Assembly: GCF_039545135.1 (NCBI RefSeq)
Contig: NZ_BAABRU010000002.1
Span: 398,502 to 462,501, forward strand
Origin: Herpetosiphon gulosus
Lineage (GTDB): Bacteria > Chloroflexota > Chloroflexia > Chloroflexales > Herpetosiphonaceae
Reading direction: 5' to 3'
DNA: 64,000 nt
A program made the translations under genes and the position numbers. The notes beneath the pieces were generated by a model. That model was not told where the DNA came from. It worked only from the letters and a program-made list of their open reading frames with translations, and searched no databases. The stretch's first letter is position 1; each line of letters begins with the position of its first letter. Below are positions 17,833 through 29,700 of this stretch, in pieces.

Positions 17833-19088
17833 GCCATTAGCCACATCCAAAACGTACCAATTAATAAGGATGGTAGCACAAACAGCAAGCCCAACTTAAA
17901 ATATTGTTTGGCGCTAATTTCCATCCCTTTGCGCCGTAAAATTACCAACCACAGCATGGTGGCCAACGAGCCAACAATCGTTAAATTTGGCCCAAGGTCA
18001 GCCCCAAAAATTGTGGCATAGATCAAAGCAGGCTCAGGCGTGCTGGGCAAATGTTCAAGGGTCGAGGTCATCACCAAAGTCATTGGCACATTGTTGATCA
18101 TATTCGAGCCAAGCGCACTACCAAAAATTACCCGCGCAATGTTGCCCAAACTCGCGCCGCTACCCTGCAACAAACTCGCGCCAAAGCGTTCAGTCCAGCC
18201 TAATTGCTCGATTGCCCGTACCACTAAAAACATGCCGCTGATAAAGCCAAACAAGGCTGGCGATAACTCATGCAAGGCTTGTTTGGGCTTAAACGTGCCA
18301 TTCCACCAACTAATCGCTGCTAAGAGGGCTGCTCCGGCCAAAGCCACAAAGGCCAATGGCACTTGCCACAACGAGCCAGCTACATAGGCCACGGCAATAC
18401 TGCCCAAGCCAATGAGGGTTGCCCAATAGAGGCGCGGGTTGGCGATGGTTAAATCATCAAGTAACGCCAAATCATAGCTGCCCTGCAAATCGCGCCGAAA
18501 CAACCAAGCAAATAGCCCGATATTCCAGCCAATACACAGCAGTGATGGCACCAACAAATAGGCCCAATATTCCAGCAACTCCCGATTAAAACGGGTTAGT
18601 ACCAAAATATTAATTGGGTTGGAAACGGGCAGCAACGCCGAAGCAGTATCGGCAATAAAGGTGCAGGCAAACATAAATGGCAAGGCTGACAAGCGCAAAC
18701 GGCTGGCCAACGTCCAAACCACTGGAGTTAAAATCAAGGCTGTAGCGTCGTTGGAGAGCACCGCCGTAATCAACGTGCCCACCAAAAATACTGCCAAATA
18801 TAAACGCTGAGCTGAACCATTGGCCCAACGCGCTGCCTGTAACGCCAAGGCTTGAAACACCCCAGCTTGCTCGGCAAAAAAGGCAATTAGCATCAAACCT
18901 ACAAAAAAACCATACACATTCCATTCGCGGGCAAGCGTCGGCAAAATTGCCTTCAGTGGCAAAATCCCGACCAATAGCATGGCAACTGCGCCAAGTAAAG
19001 CAACCCAAGCTTCCGAAATATTGCGCGGACGAACCATTACGCCCAAGAGCGTGGCTCCAAAAATTGTTCCACCAAGTAGCAGTTGCAT
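17829..19088 (-). CDS. ArsB/NhaD-like ion transporter permease
   Basis: About 419 residues with ten or more membrane segments. Features shared with the ArsB/NhaD/SLC13 (IT) superfamily include NDATALILTP in the first half and the GSNMINNVP and GADLGPN motifs in the second half, that is, the paired re-entrant loops. Members expel arsenite or exchange Na+/H+; the ion cannot be assigned. No ars regulator or reductase gene is adjacent. The ATG at 19088 (MQLLLGG) has AGGA 5 bases upstream; a TTG at 19121 would add eleven residues and is less likely. First gene of the operon. Confidence 0.8.
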   Translation of the reverse strand: MQLLLGGTIFGATLLGVMVRPRNISEAWVALLGAVAMLLVGILPLKAILPTLAREWNVYGFFVGLMLIAFFAEQAGVFQALALQAARWANGSAQRLYLAVFLVGTLITAVLSNDATALILTPVVWTLASRLRLSALPFMFACTFIADTASALLPVSNPINILVLTRFNRELLEYWAYLLVPSLLCIGWNIGLFAWLFRRDLQGSYDLALLDDLTIANPRLYWATLIGLGSIAVAYVAGSLWQVPLAFVALAGAALLAAISWWNGTFKPKQALHELSPALFGFISGMFLVVRAIEQLGWTERFGASLLQGSGASLGNIARVIFGSALGSNMINNVPMTLVMTSTLEHLPSTPEPALIYATIFGADLGPNLTIVGSLATMLWLVILRRKGMEISAKQYFKLGLLFVLPSLLIGTFWMWLMA

Positions 19089-19139
19089 GATCTTCCTATT
19101 AAATGAGGGTTTACGAATCAATCACATTCTTTAACGCAG

Positions 19140-19470
19140 CGGCGGAGAGCTTTTAAGCATACAGGACTGCAAGACCGTTTTAGCCACGAATTGCACGAAT
19201 TCCACAAATAATCGTTTCATTCCTCATCCTTCGATACTCTGCGCCGCTGCGTTAAAACTAGCCCCTATGTGTAATGGTTCATTGGGTTGGCAACGCATGG
19301 CATGCCCTCACCCCCTCTCCCGCACGCGCGGCGAGGGGGAACCGTTCCAACAGTGCTCCCCTCGTCCGCCGCCGTGGGCGAGGGGCTGGGGGTGAGGGTA
19401 CGAGCACTGGTTGTTAACCTCATAATCCATTACGCCTATGCGCTATGTTCTATGGTCTATGGTCTTTCCC
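19140..19470. repeat. Intergenic mosaic with GC-rich palindrome, copy 2
   Basis: This 450-base gap holds no gene. It combines a CACGAATTGCACGAATTCCAC stretch near 19180, a GCGCCGCTGCGTTAAAAC word near 19241, the second copy of the GC-rich palindrome (19301-19400; arms CCCTCACCCCCTCTCCC at 19305 and GGGCGAGGGGCTGGGGG near 19376) and TATGTTCTATGGTCTATGG near 19443. Similar words occur in the gaps at 39.8 and 52.9 kb. Confidence 0.65.
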
Positions 19471-19476
19471 TAGCAT

Positions 19477-19511
19477 ATAAAAAACCGCCAACCACAGCCG
19501 TGGTGACGGTT
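19477..19511 (-). terminator. Terminator of the kinase operon
   Basis: On the minus strand AACCGTCACCAC and GTGGTTGGCGGTT form a near-perfect stem with a 4-base loop, followed by TTTTTATA. It lies about 25 bases after the alpha/beta hydrolase stop and closes the signalling operon that starts at 34.4 kb. Confidence 0.85.
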
Positions 19512-19536
19512 GCTACCAATCATCGTTTTTAAGCGC

Positions 19537-20370
19537 CTACAAATACTCGAATTGGCTGATACGTCGCCGCCACTCTTCTTTGATTTGGACAGTGTTTGCG
19601 CCGCGACTGGTGAAGAAATCGAGAATCAAGCGATTGAACTGCGAATTAGTATCCAAGAACGGAAAGTGAGTACCATTTTCTAAGGTCAATACCTGATGTT
19701 CGATCGCTGCAGTTTCAAACAATTGGGCATGATCACGGACAACAATTTGATCGTTGCCAGTATAAATGCCTAAGGTTGGAGTTTTAAGTGTTTCAAGGGT
19801 TGAGCGCAAGTCAGCTGCTAGCACCGAATCAAACACGCGCTGAATCACATCGCCGGAAGTAGCGTTGGTATCTTCCAAGACTTCGCGATAGGTGTCATCA
19901 TCGATTTTGATATTTTTGAGCAGCTTGCTCCAGGTTTCGTTGGGGTTAGATTTGCCCATCAAGCGCGAAAGTGTGCTGGGCTTAACCAAGGTGCTCAACG
20001 GCTCGCCATGCACGGGCATGTTCGAAGTGATCACTTTGATAAAACTATTGGGAGCTTGCGCCGCCGCCCGAATTGCGACCATCCCGCCAAGGCCATGGCC
20101 AACCAGGTTGGTGCGAACCATCCCCAATTCGCGCATAAAGGCGAGCAGTTGCTCAACATAGGCATCGATATTGTAAGTACCGATCGATCGATCCGAATCG
20201 CCAAAACCCCAAAAATCGAGAGCATAGGCCCGAAAGCGATCAGAGACCATCTCCATTGACGGAACCCAATAGCGCCAAGAGCCAAGCCAACTATGCAAGA
20301 AGATAATTGGCTGACCACGGCCAAACACTTCGTAATGCACAACCCGATTTTCGATAAAAATTGCACTCAT
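19537..20370 (-). CDS. Alpha/beta hydrolase lacking the nucleophile serine
   Basis: 277 residues with a typical fold: IIFLHSWLGSWRYW (oxyanion HG-type strand), LDFWGFGDSD, and a late strand GNDQIV plus NGTHFPFLD supplying Asp and His. The nucleophile elbow, normally GHSxGG, reads GHGLGG: the codon is GGC, so glycine replaces serine. The protein is therefore probably not a hydrolase and may bind a small molecule, in the manner of RsbQ-like signalling hydrolases, although those keep the serine. It overlaps the receiver gene by four bases (ATGA), so it is tightly coupled to a phosphorelay. Last gene of the six-gene operon. Confidence 0.85.
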   Translation of the reverse strand: MSAIFIENRVVHYEVFGRGQPIIFLHSWLGSWRYWVPSMEMVSDRFRAYALDFWGFGDSDRSIGTYNIDAYVEQLLAFMRELGMVRTNLVGHGLGGMVAIRAAAQAPNSFIKVITSNMPVHGEPLSTLVKPSTLSRLMGKSNPNETWSKLLKNIKIDDDTYREVLEDTNATSGDVIQRVFDSVLAADLRSTLETLKTPTLGIYTGNDQIVVRDHAQLFETAAIEHQVLTLENGTHFPFLDTNSQFNRLILDFFTSRGANTVQIKEEWRRRISQFEYL

Positions 20371-20747
20371 GCCCGCGTACTCAACAATTCGCGCACCCGA
20401 CCAATGAGGGTTGCTGGAGCATAGGGCTTGAGCATATACTCGGTCGCGCCTGATTCCCAGCCTTCCTCTATTTCGGTTTTTTGCCCTTTAGCCGATAGCA
20501 AAATAATTGGTGTCGAAGCAAATTGTGGGTACTTGCGCAACTCACGACATGCTTCGTAGCCAGTCATCCGTGGCATTTTAATATCAAGAACCAGTAACTC
20601 TGGAGTAACCTGAAGGGCTAGTTCAACCGCTTCTGCTCCATTATGTGCTTCGATCACCTCAAACCCGCCAAGGCTCCGCAGGCTAAAGCTGGTCATAAAC
20701 AGCACATCTGGCTCATCGTCTGCAACGAGAATTTTGATCATGCCCAT
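20367..20747 (-). CDS. Single-domain response regulator (REC)
   Basis: 126 residues, a stand-alone receiver with the acidic pair Asp10-Asp11, phospho-acceptor Asp55 (VLDIKMP), the switch Ser (LLSAKG) and the Lys of MLKPY. It has no output domain, so it works by protein contact or as a relay. Its gene starts 24 bases after the giant kinase gene, with AGGAG before the ATG, and it is probably the kinase's direct partner. It overlaps the serine-less hydrolase gene. Confidence 0.92.
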   Translation of the reverse strand: MGMIKILVADDEPDVLFMTSFSLRSLGGFEVIEAHNGAEAVELALQVTPELLVLDIKMPRMTGYEACRELRKYPQFASTPIILLSAKGQKTEIEEGWESGATEYMLKPYAPATLIGRVRELLSTRA

Positions 20748-20771
20748 CGAAGCTCCTGTGTTCTGCCGATG

Positions 20772-23700
20772 CTAGACCTCATCACGTTCGCCTAAGTCGG
20801 GGCGTGGTTGCACTTCTGGTAGCGAGAAGCTGAATGTACTGCCCTCACCATAGACACTTTGCACCCACATATCGCCATTATGCAATTCGATAAACGACTT
20901 AGCGATGGAAAGCCCTAAGCCTGTGCCGCCAACTTCATCACGTAGGGGACTATCGGCTCGATAGAATCGTTTGAACATGCTCTTTTGTTGCTCGGCTGTC
21001 AAACCGACCCCGGTATCTTTGACATCAAGCTGGATCATCTTGTCCTCGTTGATGAAGGTGCGGATTATCACATCGCCACCAGCGTAGGTATACTTGATCG
21101 CATTCGAAACCATGTTCGTTAAGACCTGTCCAATCCGCTTACTATCATACTCGATTAATGGCAATGTGTCGTCAAGCTCGAGTTTCAGCGTCATATTCTT
21201 CTTCTCGATTTCAAGCCCCCAGGTTGCCACGATATCGCGCACCAATTGGTTAATTTGGTTCGGCGCAGTGTTCAAGACAATCTTGCCTGCTTCCAAGCGC
21301 CCAATTTCCAACAGGTCTTCGACCAAGCCCACCATGCGCATAGCATTGGTCTTGACGGTGTTTAACATTTCGCGTTGTGGATCGGATAGTTGGCCAACTG
21401 CACCGAGCAGCAGCAAATCGACAAAGCCGCGAATTGGGGTAAGCGGCGTGCGTAACTCGTGCGAAACCGTCGCCACAAAGTCACGCTTAGCCCGATCAGC
21501 TTCAACTTCACGGGTAATATCGCGCAAGACCACCACAACCCCGAAGCGTGAGCTTTCTTCGCCAACCACCGGGGCAAAGTTGGCCGCAATCGATTGGCCT
21601 GGCAATTCGATCATGCTGCGATGCACGCCTTCGGAGCGTTGCACCACCTGAATGCCTTCGTGCAAACCAGCATACAGCAGTAACGAGCGGCCTTCTTCAT
21701 GCAATTCTTCTTCGTTGCGCGGAGCAGCCACGACTTGCAAGCTGTTGTGCATCACTTCCGAGCGCGGAATCCGCAAAACATCTTCGGCTGCTGGATTATA
21801 CAGAATGATCTTCTCGGTTTGGTGGTCAAGCACCATAACCCCTTCCGAAACACTCTGGAGAATAGCAGCGGTCTTGCTCGCTTCTTCACGTTGTTGCCAC
21901 ATCGCGTCAGAAAGTCGGTCAGCCGAGTCATAAACCAAGGTGTAAAGGTCGGCGTTGTGCAAGGCCGAAGAAACTTCGCCACCAATCGTCGAGAGGAAGC
22001 GCAGGTGATCTTGGGTGAAGAAGCCAATTTCGTTGCTATAGAGCATCAACACCCCTTGAGGTGCGTCGCTCGAAAGTAATGGCACGGCAATCACCGAGCG
22101 CACATCGTCACCGCGTCCGCTTTGGGCATTCGTCCAACGCTCATCCAGCCAAACATCGGAGATCACCACGCCTTCGTTGTGCTCGATGATCCAGTTGGCC
22201 AAACCTGGGTGTTGGAAGCGTACTCGCGTTTCAATCGACTTCAAGCCCAATTCTTCGTTGAGCACTGCATGACACACCAAATCTTTGGATTCGCGGTCGA
22301 GCAAGAAGACTGCCCCACGCCGTACCATCAAGGCCGAAGCCGCGAGATCAAGCGTGCGCAGCAAGAGCTCGTCGCGGTCGAGGGTCGTGCCAAGCTCAGT
22401 TGCAATGTTGTAGAGTGCTTCGACTCGTTCCTTTTCACCCTTAAGTTCCAAGGTGCGCTGATCAACGATTTCTTCGAGCTCAAGATTGAAGCGGCGAATT
22501 TGATCGAACAATTGAGCATTGTTGATCGCTTGACCAATTTGGGTTGCCAAAATCATCAAGCTCGAAATCGTGCGTTCGTTGAAGGTAAATGGTTCGTCCA
22601 TCCCCACGAACACCACGCCGCGCAAGCCTTCGCGCAACATTGGCAAGAAGATCGAGCCACGCATGCCGATGCTATTGACGAATGGCGCTAAGCCTTCGTC
22701 GGTGCTGGCATCAAACAAGGCCAATGGATGGCCTGAACGCAATGGCCGCAAAATTTCCATGCTGCCAACATCAAGCTCATTGGTATCGGGCAGTTCCAAT
22801 TCCATATGGTCGCGGTTGAGTGCTAACGAGTTGGTAATTGTGTAACCATCGCCTGCGACCACGATAATCCCGCCGAAATCGGCCCGCGACATTTCGATTG
22901 CGCTCGAAGCACTAATCGCCATCAATTCGTCGATTTCCAAGGTACTAGCCAAGGAAACGCTGGTTTCTGAAAGCGTCGAAAGTTCGCGCACGCTCTGGCG
23001 TGATTCCGAGAAGAGCCGTGCATTTTCCAAGGCTTGGGCTGCTTGCGAGGCAATCGTGAGCAACAATTGCACCAATTCATCGCTATAGGCATTATCCTGC
23101 TCATAGCTTTGAACCGTCATAACCCCGACAACCTTATCGGCGGCAATCAGTGGAATTCCTAGCCATGAACGGGCCATATCGCCAACTTGATCAACCTTCA
23201 TTTCGGTCATGCGTTCGGCGATATGTGGGCCTTGCAACAACAACGGCTGCCGTTTACGAATGACATATTCAGTCAAACCATTTACGCCGCGCTGCGGCAT
23301 AACATTGATTGGATGGCCATATTCGTAATACAGCGGGAAGGTCACTTCTTTATTGCGCTCATCATACAGCGCAAGATAGAAGTTTTCGGTTTTGACCAAC
23401 TTGCCAGTTTGTTCGTAAATCACCCGCAGCAAGTCGTCGAAGCGCACCGTTGAACTCAAGGCTTGACCAATATTATTCAAGGTGTTCAAGCGCTGAATCG
23501 ATTGTTCGCGCTCAGAGAACAATCGAGCATTGGCAATCGCCGCGCCTGCCTGCGCCGCAACCGTGGTAACGAAGCTCATATCATATTCAGAGAACGAATA
23601 TTCTTCATAGCTCTGAATATTGATAATCCCAATCACATCAACGCCAACCACAATTGGCACAACCAGATACGACTGTTCGATCTCTCCCTGACCACCAACC

Positions 23701-26700
23701 CGCATGGCACTGGTTTCCGAGGTGATTTGGGTTTGGGCATCGCGATATTCGTTGGCTTCTTCCGATGTGTTCAGTAGCAACGGCTGCCGATGTTCGATCA
23801 CCCACGCTGGCACGCCAACCGACAAGCGGCGTGAACCAATCGTGACTGGTGCGCCCCGATCATGGGCTTCGCGGAATTCCATCGAGTGAGTTTGTGGATC
23901 GTACAAGCCAATGAAGGCCGTACTAACATCAACAATTTCGCCCAAGCCAGCATACAAGCGCTCTAAGATTTCATCCAAACTAATGGTTGAGGTAATCCCT
24001 TGGCTAATGCGGTTGAGCGTATCCAGTTCACGAATCCGGCGTTCACGTTCGGTAAACAGCATGGCTTTTTGCACTGCTGCCGACGATTGGTTGGCCAACG
24101 ATTCAAGAAACTGAAGTTGTGCTCGACTAAATGTGTTGGCTTGCGGGCTTTGAATCACCAGCACGCCCAACGGCTGATTGATATTCATCCCATAGGTTTG
24201 GCTACCCATGGTGATCGAAGCCGCAATCACCGATTCTGGCTCAATCGCATCGGGAATACCTTCAAGCCGTGGTGAGAAGCGCTCGTTGAGCAAATCGCTG
24301 CTGCTGTTGAACATCAATGGGCGTTGCTCAAACAACATGGTTTTGAGGAAGTTGTTGCTCAGCACATGCGAAATCAACGAATAGGGCTGGCCATTGCTAA
24401 AGCCAACCGTGGTTGAGATCATATTGGTTGGCGCATCGTAGAACACGATATAAGCATTGTCAGTATTGTAGATTTCGGTCAAGCCCTTCAAAATTGAGCT
24501 AGCCAATTCTTCGGGCGAGAGCGTCGCGGTCATCGATTGGCTAATCGACGACAAAATTGCCGCTTCGGTTACTTGGCGTTCGCGTTCAGCAAACAAGCGG
24601 GCATTTTCGAGTGCGATTGCAGTTTGGCTGGCGACCGCTTGCAAGAATTGAATGGTTTCGGTGCTGAATGCCCGTTGATTTGGGCTTTGGATAGTGATAA
24701 CCCCCAAAACCATATCGCCAAGCATAATCGGAATCCCGACCCACGAAGCCATTGCGGTATCGTGGCCTAACAAGAAGCGCGAGGCATTGGCAGTTTCTTC
24801 GATCGTATTCAGGACAATCGTGCGCCGACCGCGAATAACGCGGCTCAGCACGCCTTCGGCCAAGGCTTGTGGCTCAAGTCGCTCCTCACGGCCAGCATTC
24901 ATCACCACAGGGAAGGTCAACAGATTATGATCGCTATCGTAGAGTACGATAAATGAGTAGCGGGTATCGACCACGCTGCTCAAACGCAGGTGCAATTGGC
25001 GCAGCAAAGTTTGTGGATCAAGCGTCGAAGTGATCGCTTGGGTTACATCGTTTAATGCTTGCAGCACCGTAATTTGGCGTTCGCGCTCCACGAACAGGCG
25101 AGTATTTTCAATTGCGATTGCCGCTTGGTCAGCCAAAGCACTCAACAGCGCCGTATCATCTTCGCTGAATAATGCCCCTGTGCCCGACATCACGCTCAGC
25201 ACACCCAACAATTCATTGCGATAGACAATCGGCACACCCATAAAGACCGAGAGGCCATGGTCGCGATTGAATTCGGTATATTGCGAGATGATTGATGAAT
25301 TACCATCGGTGGCACTGGTTGTTAGCGGTTTGCGTTGCTCGGCGACCGTGCCAACCAAACCCTCGCCACGCTTGACGCGCAAGCTTTGGACAAAATCGGT
25401 TGGCAAGCCCAACGAGGCCACAGGCTGAAGTTCTTCATCGCCAGTAAACAGAATCACGGTTTCGATGTTGAGTTGGCGGGCCACCAAGCGTACCAAAGTA
25501 TCCAAGACCTGGGTTGGCTCGTGGATTGAGCTAAGCGCTTGGCCTGCTTCCAAAAGCACCGACAATTCGCCAACTTTGCGGCTTAGCACATGGGCTTGGC
25601 GCTCAGTTTCGGCAAACAGACGGGCATTTTCCAAGCCTTGCGAAATCTGGTTGGCGATGGTTTGGCAGGTTTCAGCATCGCGTTGGCTGAAATGCCGGCT
25701 CTCGCCAATGTGATCAAGCCCAATCGAGCCAACCACTTCGCCCTTGACAATCAACGGAACCAACATCAACGCTTGAATGCCCAGTTGGCTGATCGTTGCA
25801 CGAAACGATTCAGTTAATTCGTGCTCAAGTGGATTGTTGATGACCAATGGGCGGCGATGGCGCTGCATCCATGGAATGGTGCCGTTGTTGGCAACCGGAA
25901 CTTCGATGCTCAGATCACCTTTAGGGAATTCGGCGCGGGTATAGCCAATTTGGGCTTCGTAATCAAAAATCACCAAGCGAGCTTGTGAAGCATCGGTCAC
26001 TTGGGCCATTTCTTCAACCGCCAAATCGTAGAGCACTTGGGTATCAAGCGTCGAAGCGGTCAGATCAGAAACGTGATTGATCAGCGCCAAGCGTTCAGCT
26101 TCAGTTGCGAGTTGCTCCAAACCATCCTGAGTTTGGCTATACAACAACACATTTTGCATCCCCAAGGTTACCTGATAGGCTACGTTGATCAGCAATTGCA
26201 AATCGCGTTCATCGAACATCGCTTGCTTATAGTGTTGCAGCAGCAAAATCCCAAGCGGTTCGTCGTTGCTGGTGAGCAACGGCACACCCATCAACGATTG
26301 TGAAAGCACTGTATCGGCTGATTGCACTCGTGGATGAATATCGGGATAGGCCTTCATTTCCTCGTCAACATGCTTGAACAGCAACGGTTGGCGATGCTCC
26401 AAAATCCAAGCAGTCAGTGAGTGCGGCGTAATCGGCGTAGCTTTGGGATATTGAATAATCAAGCCACGATCGATCACAAAGCTATGGCTACGCACCGTCA
26501 GATCGCTATCAAAAACGCTCAGATTGAAAATTTCAATCGGTAAGAACTCACGCAGCACGTTATACACGCCCTGCATCAATTCATCAGCGTTAAGCGTTGA
26601 GCTGGTAACTTGGCCGACACGGCGAATAACATCAAGCTCTTTAATTTGGCGATCACGTTCGTTGAACAGCTGAACTTTTTGCACGCCCAAACTAATGTGC

Positions 26701-29700
26701 GAAACCACGTTGGTCAAGAAAGCAACCGTGCGTTGATCAAAGGCATTTGTCCGATAATCTTGCAACGAGAGCATCCCAATCGGTGCACCGTCGCGAGCAA
26801 TAATCGGCACGCCAATCCACGAGCGTGGCGATTTATTTTTGCCCTCGATTGGGTTGGCCATCGGCTGAACGCCCTTTTGGTGCAATTCAGCCTTGTTCGT
26901 TACATCGGCCAAAATCAAGGGTGCACGATTTTGCACCACCCATGCGCTTGGGCTGCCTGGGCGTGGCTTCCCACGTGGCGTTCGTTCGGCTGGCACACCT
27001 TCTTGGACAGCATAGCCATCGGTAATTTGGTCGTGCTCAGCATCGTAGATCATGGTGTAAAAAACTGGCGCTGAGGTTACTTCTTGCAAGTATTCAGCGG
27101 TCAATCCCAGCATTTCACTCAGATTAAGTGAGGCGCTCATCAACTGGCCAATTTGGCTAATCGCATCCAACTCGCGAATTTGGCGTTCGCGGTCGCCGAA
27201 GAGGCGGGCATTTTGTACTGCCAAGGCCACTTGGCTAGCGATCGTTTGCAACAACTCGGCTTCGCGTTCGCTATAGATATTTGGCTCGTAGTGTTGAACC
27301 GAGAGCATCCCCACAGCGGTGTCATCGCGAATCTTCAGCGGTACGCCAATCCACGAGCGTACCCATTTATCGGGGTTGCCAAAGCGCTTGATCGTATATT
27401 TGCCCTCAATTTCTTGGGGCATATCACGGAAGACCAAGGGTTCAAGGGCGTTAACAACATGGGCTGACGGTGAGTTGGGCAACAGTTTTTCGCGTTGCTC
27501 TTCGATGAAGAATTTACCTTCTTCAACATTGACCCGCAGCACAATCTCGCCATGGGTTGGATCGTAGACGAAGCTATAGAAGACATTCAATTCCAAGGTT
27601 GTGCGCAACGATTCGTAGACACCCTTGAGAATTTCGACAAAATCAAGGGTTGAATTAGTCAGACTACCAATTTTGTTGATCAGTGCCAATTCATTCAAAC
27701 GCGATTGGGTATCGGTGTATAGGCGCGAGTTTTCAATTGCCACAGCCAATTGGTTGGCAATCGTATCGAGCACTGCCGCATCGCGTTCGCCATAGCGCCC
27801 AGCTTCATTATGTTGCAGCGAAAGCACCCCGCGCACCGTACCATCACCCAACAACAGTGGCACGCCGATCCACGAACGAGGAACATCGGTGCTATTACCT
27901 TCATCATTACGCGGTGGGCTATTGTCCTCGTCATAATGAAATTCCGTGGTCATATCATTGAAATACAACGTTTTACGTTGCTTGATGATCCGTGCCATCA
28001 ACGAGCTTTCGTTAATTGGCCCATTGACCACATCGGGCATAAAGTGCTCGTCATCAATCGCCAACGATTTGACCACACTATTGCGCTGAGTATCAAAAAC
28101 TGCCAAATAGTAGGCGCGAATTGGCAGATTTTCGCGCAACACATTGTAGACTTCACGCGCCAAATCATTGAATTCGAGGCTAGCAGTTGCGGCGCGGCTA
28201 ATGCGGTTGATAATCGCCAGTTCGGCAATTTGGCGCGAACGTTGATCAAACAGCCACGCATTTTCAATCGCAATCGCTGCTTGGTTGGCGAAAATTTCCA
28301 AGGTTTCGACCGTGCGGCGGGTTGGCGCTTCGTGGGTAAACGGATCATCGACCGTCATAATCCCAATTAATTCGCGCTCAGTCGAGTAGAGCGGCACGAG
28401 CAGTTGATCGCCATCGTGCCAAGCATTCGAATCGTTGCCGCGAGTGATGTAATAGGCTCGACCAATGCGATATTGGGGATCGAGCAAGGGGTGCACAGTT
28501 TCAATCGAAATATCTTCGCTGCGCAATTGTTCCAAATCGGAGAGCGCAATCCCTGCGCCGGCGGCGGTGCGCATAATCGTCGGACGCGCCGGATCGATCA
28601 GATTGAACAAGACCATACGATAGCCAGCGGCTTCGGTCACACTAAAGGCGATTTGCTCAAGCAGATTGCTCAGCTCCATATCGGCCCGTAGCGCGTTACC
28701 AATTTCCAGCACTTCATTTAAGAGGCTTGCACGTTGTTGCAACAATTCGCGTTGCTTAACTTGCTCCTCGTAGTGTTGGGCATTACCAATCGCCAAAGCA
28801 GCTTGGTCGGCCACAGCGCGTACAAAATCGAGCGCGGCGTGATCGAAGGAATAACCTTTGGCATCGCCAGCAATAATTGCCCCAGCCACCCGATTTTCGT
28901 ACAAAATCGGAGCCATGAGCAACGAACGAATCTCGCCCCAGGCAATATTCGCTTCTAATACAGTTACATCATCATAAATCAGGGCTTCGGCGCGTTGCAT
29001 TGGCGCACTCAACAAGCCATTATTCAGCAACGGTAGCGCCAACACGCCAGCAGCTTCGGCTGAATTGTAGCCAGTTTGCGCGATAACTTGCAGCGATTCA
29101 TCTTCGTTATGCAGCACCACAATCCCATAGCCACAGCCAGTAGCTTGGGTGATTTCGGTCAACATTGCGGGCAGCAATTGCTCAAGCTGCAAGGTCGAGG
29201 TTAGTTCACGGCTGATGCGTTGGAGCGCCAAAAGCTCGCGTACCCGTTCGCGCAACACTTCGTCGGTGGCTTCGTAGCGCTGAACATTGCGCAACGCTTG
29301 AGCGGCTTGCGAAGAAATAATATTCAGTAAGCGCTCATCTTCAGCATCAAACCGCCCAATCGTGCTTGAACCAAGCTCCAATGTTCCGATCAACTGATCG
29401 CCAATCAGCATTGGCACGCCCAAGAAGGAGCGGAAGGCCAAGCCACTTTCGGTTTCGTGAGGTCGAATTGGCTTAACAATCTTTTGGCGTTGCAAATCGT
29501 CGATCCGCAAGGTTGAGCGATGCCGCGCCAACCAACCAGTCAAACCTTGATCGATGCCATACGAACCACCTTCGCTCGCATAGTGCTGGCGAGTGCGAGG
29601 TGTGGCAAATTGGCTATTTAAGACCTGATTTTGCGGATCGTAGAGACAAATTTCCAGATCAATATTATCAAAGAGCTGAACAACGCTTTCGCCGATGCTT

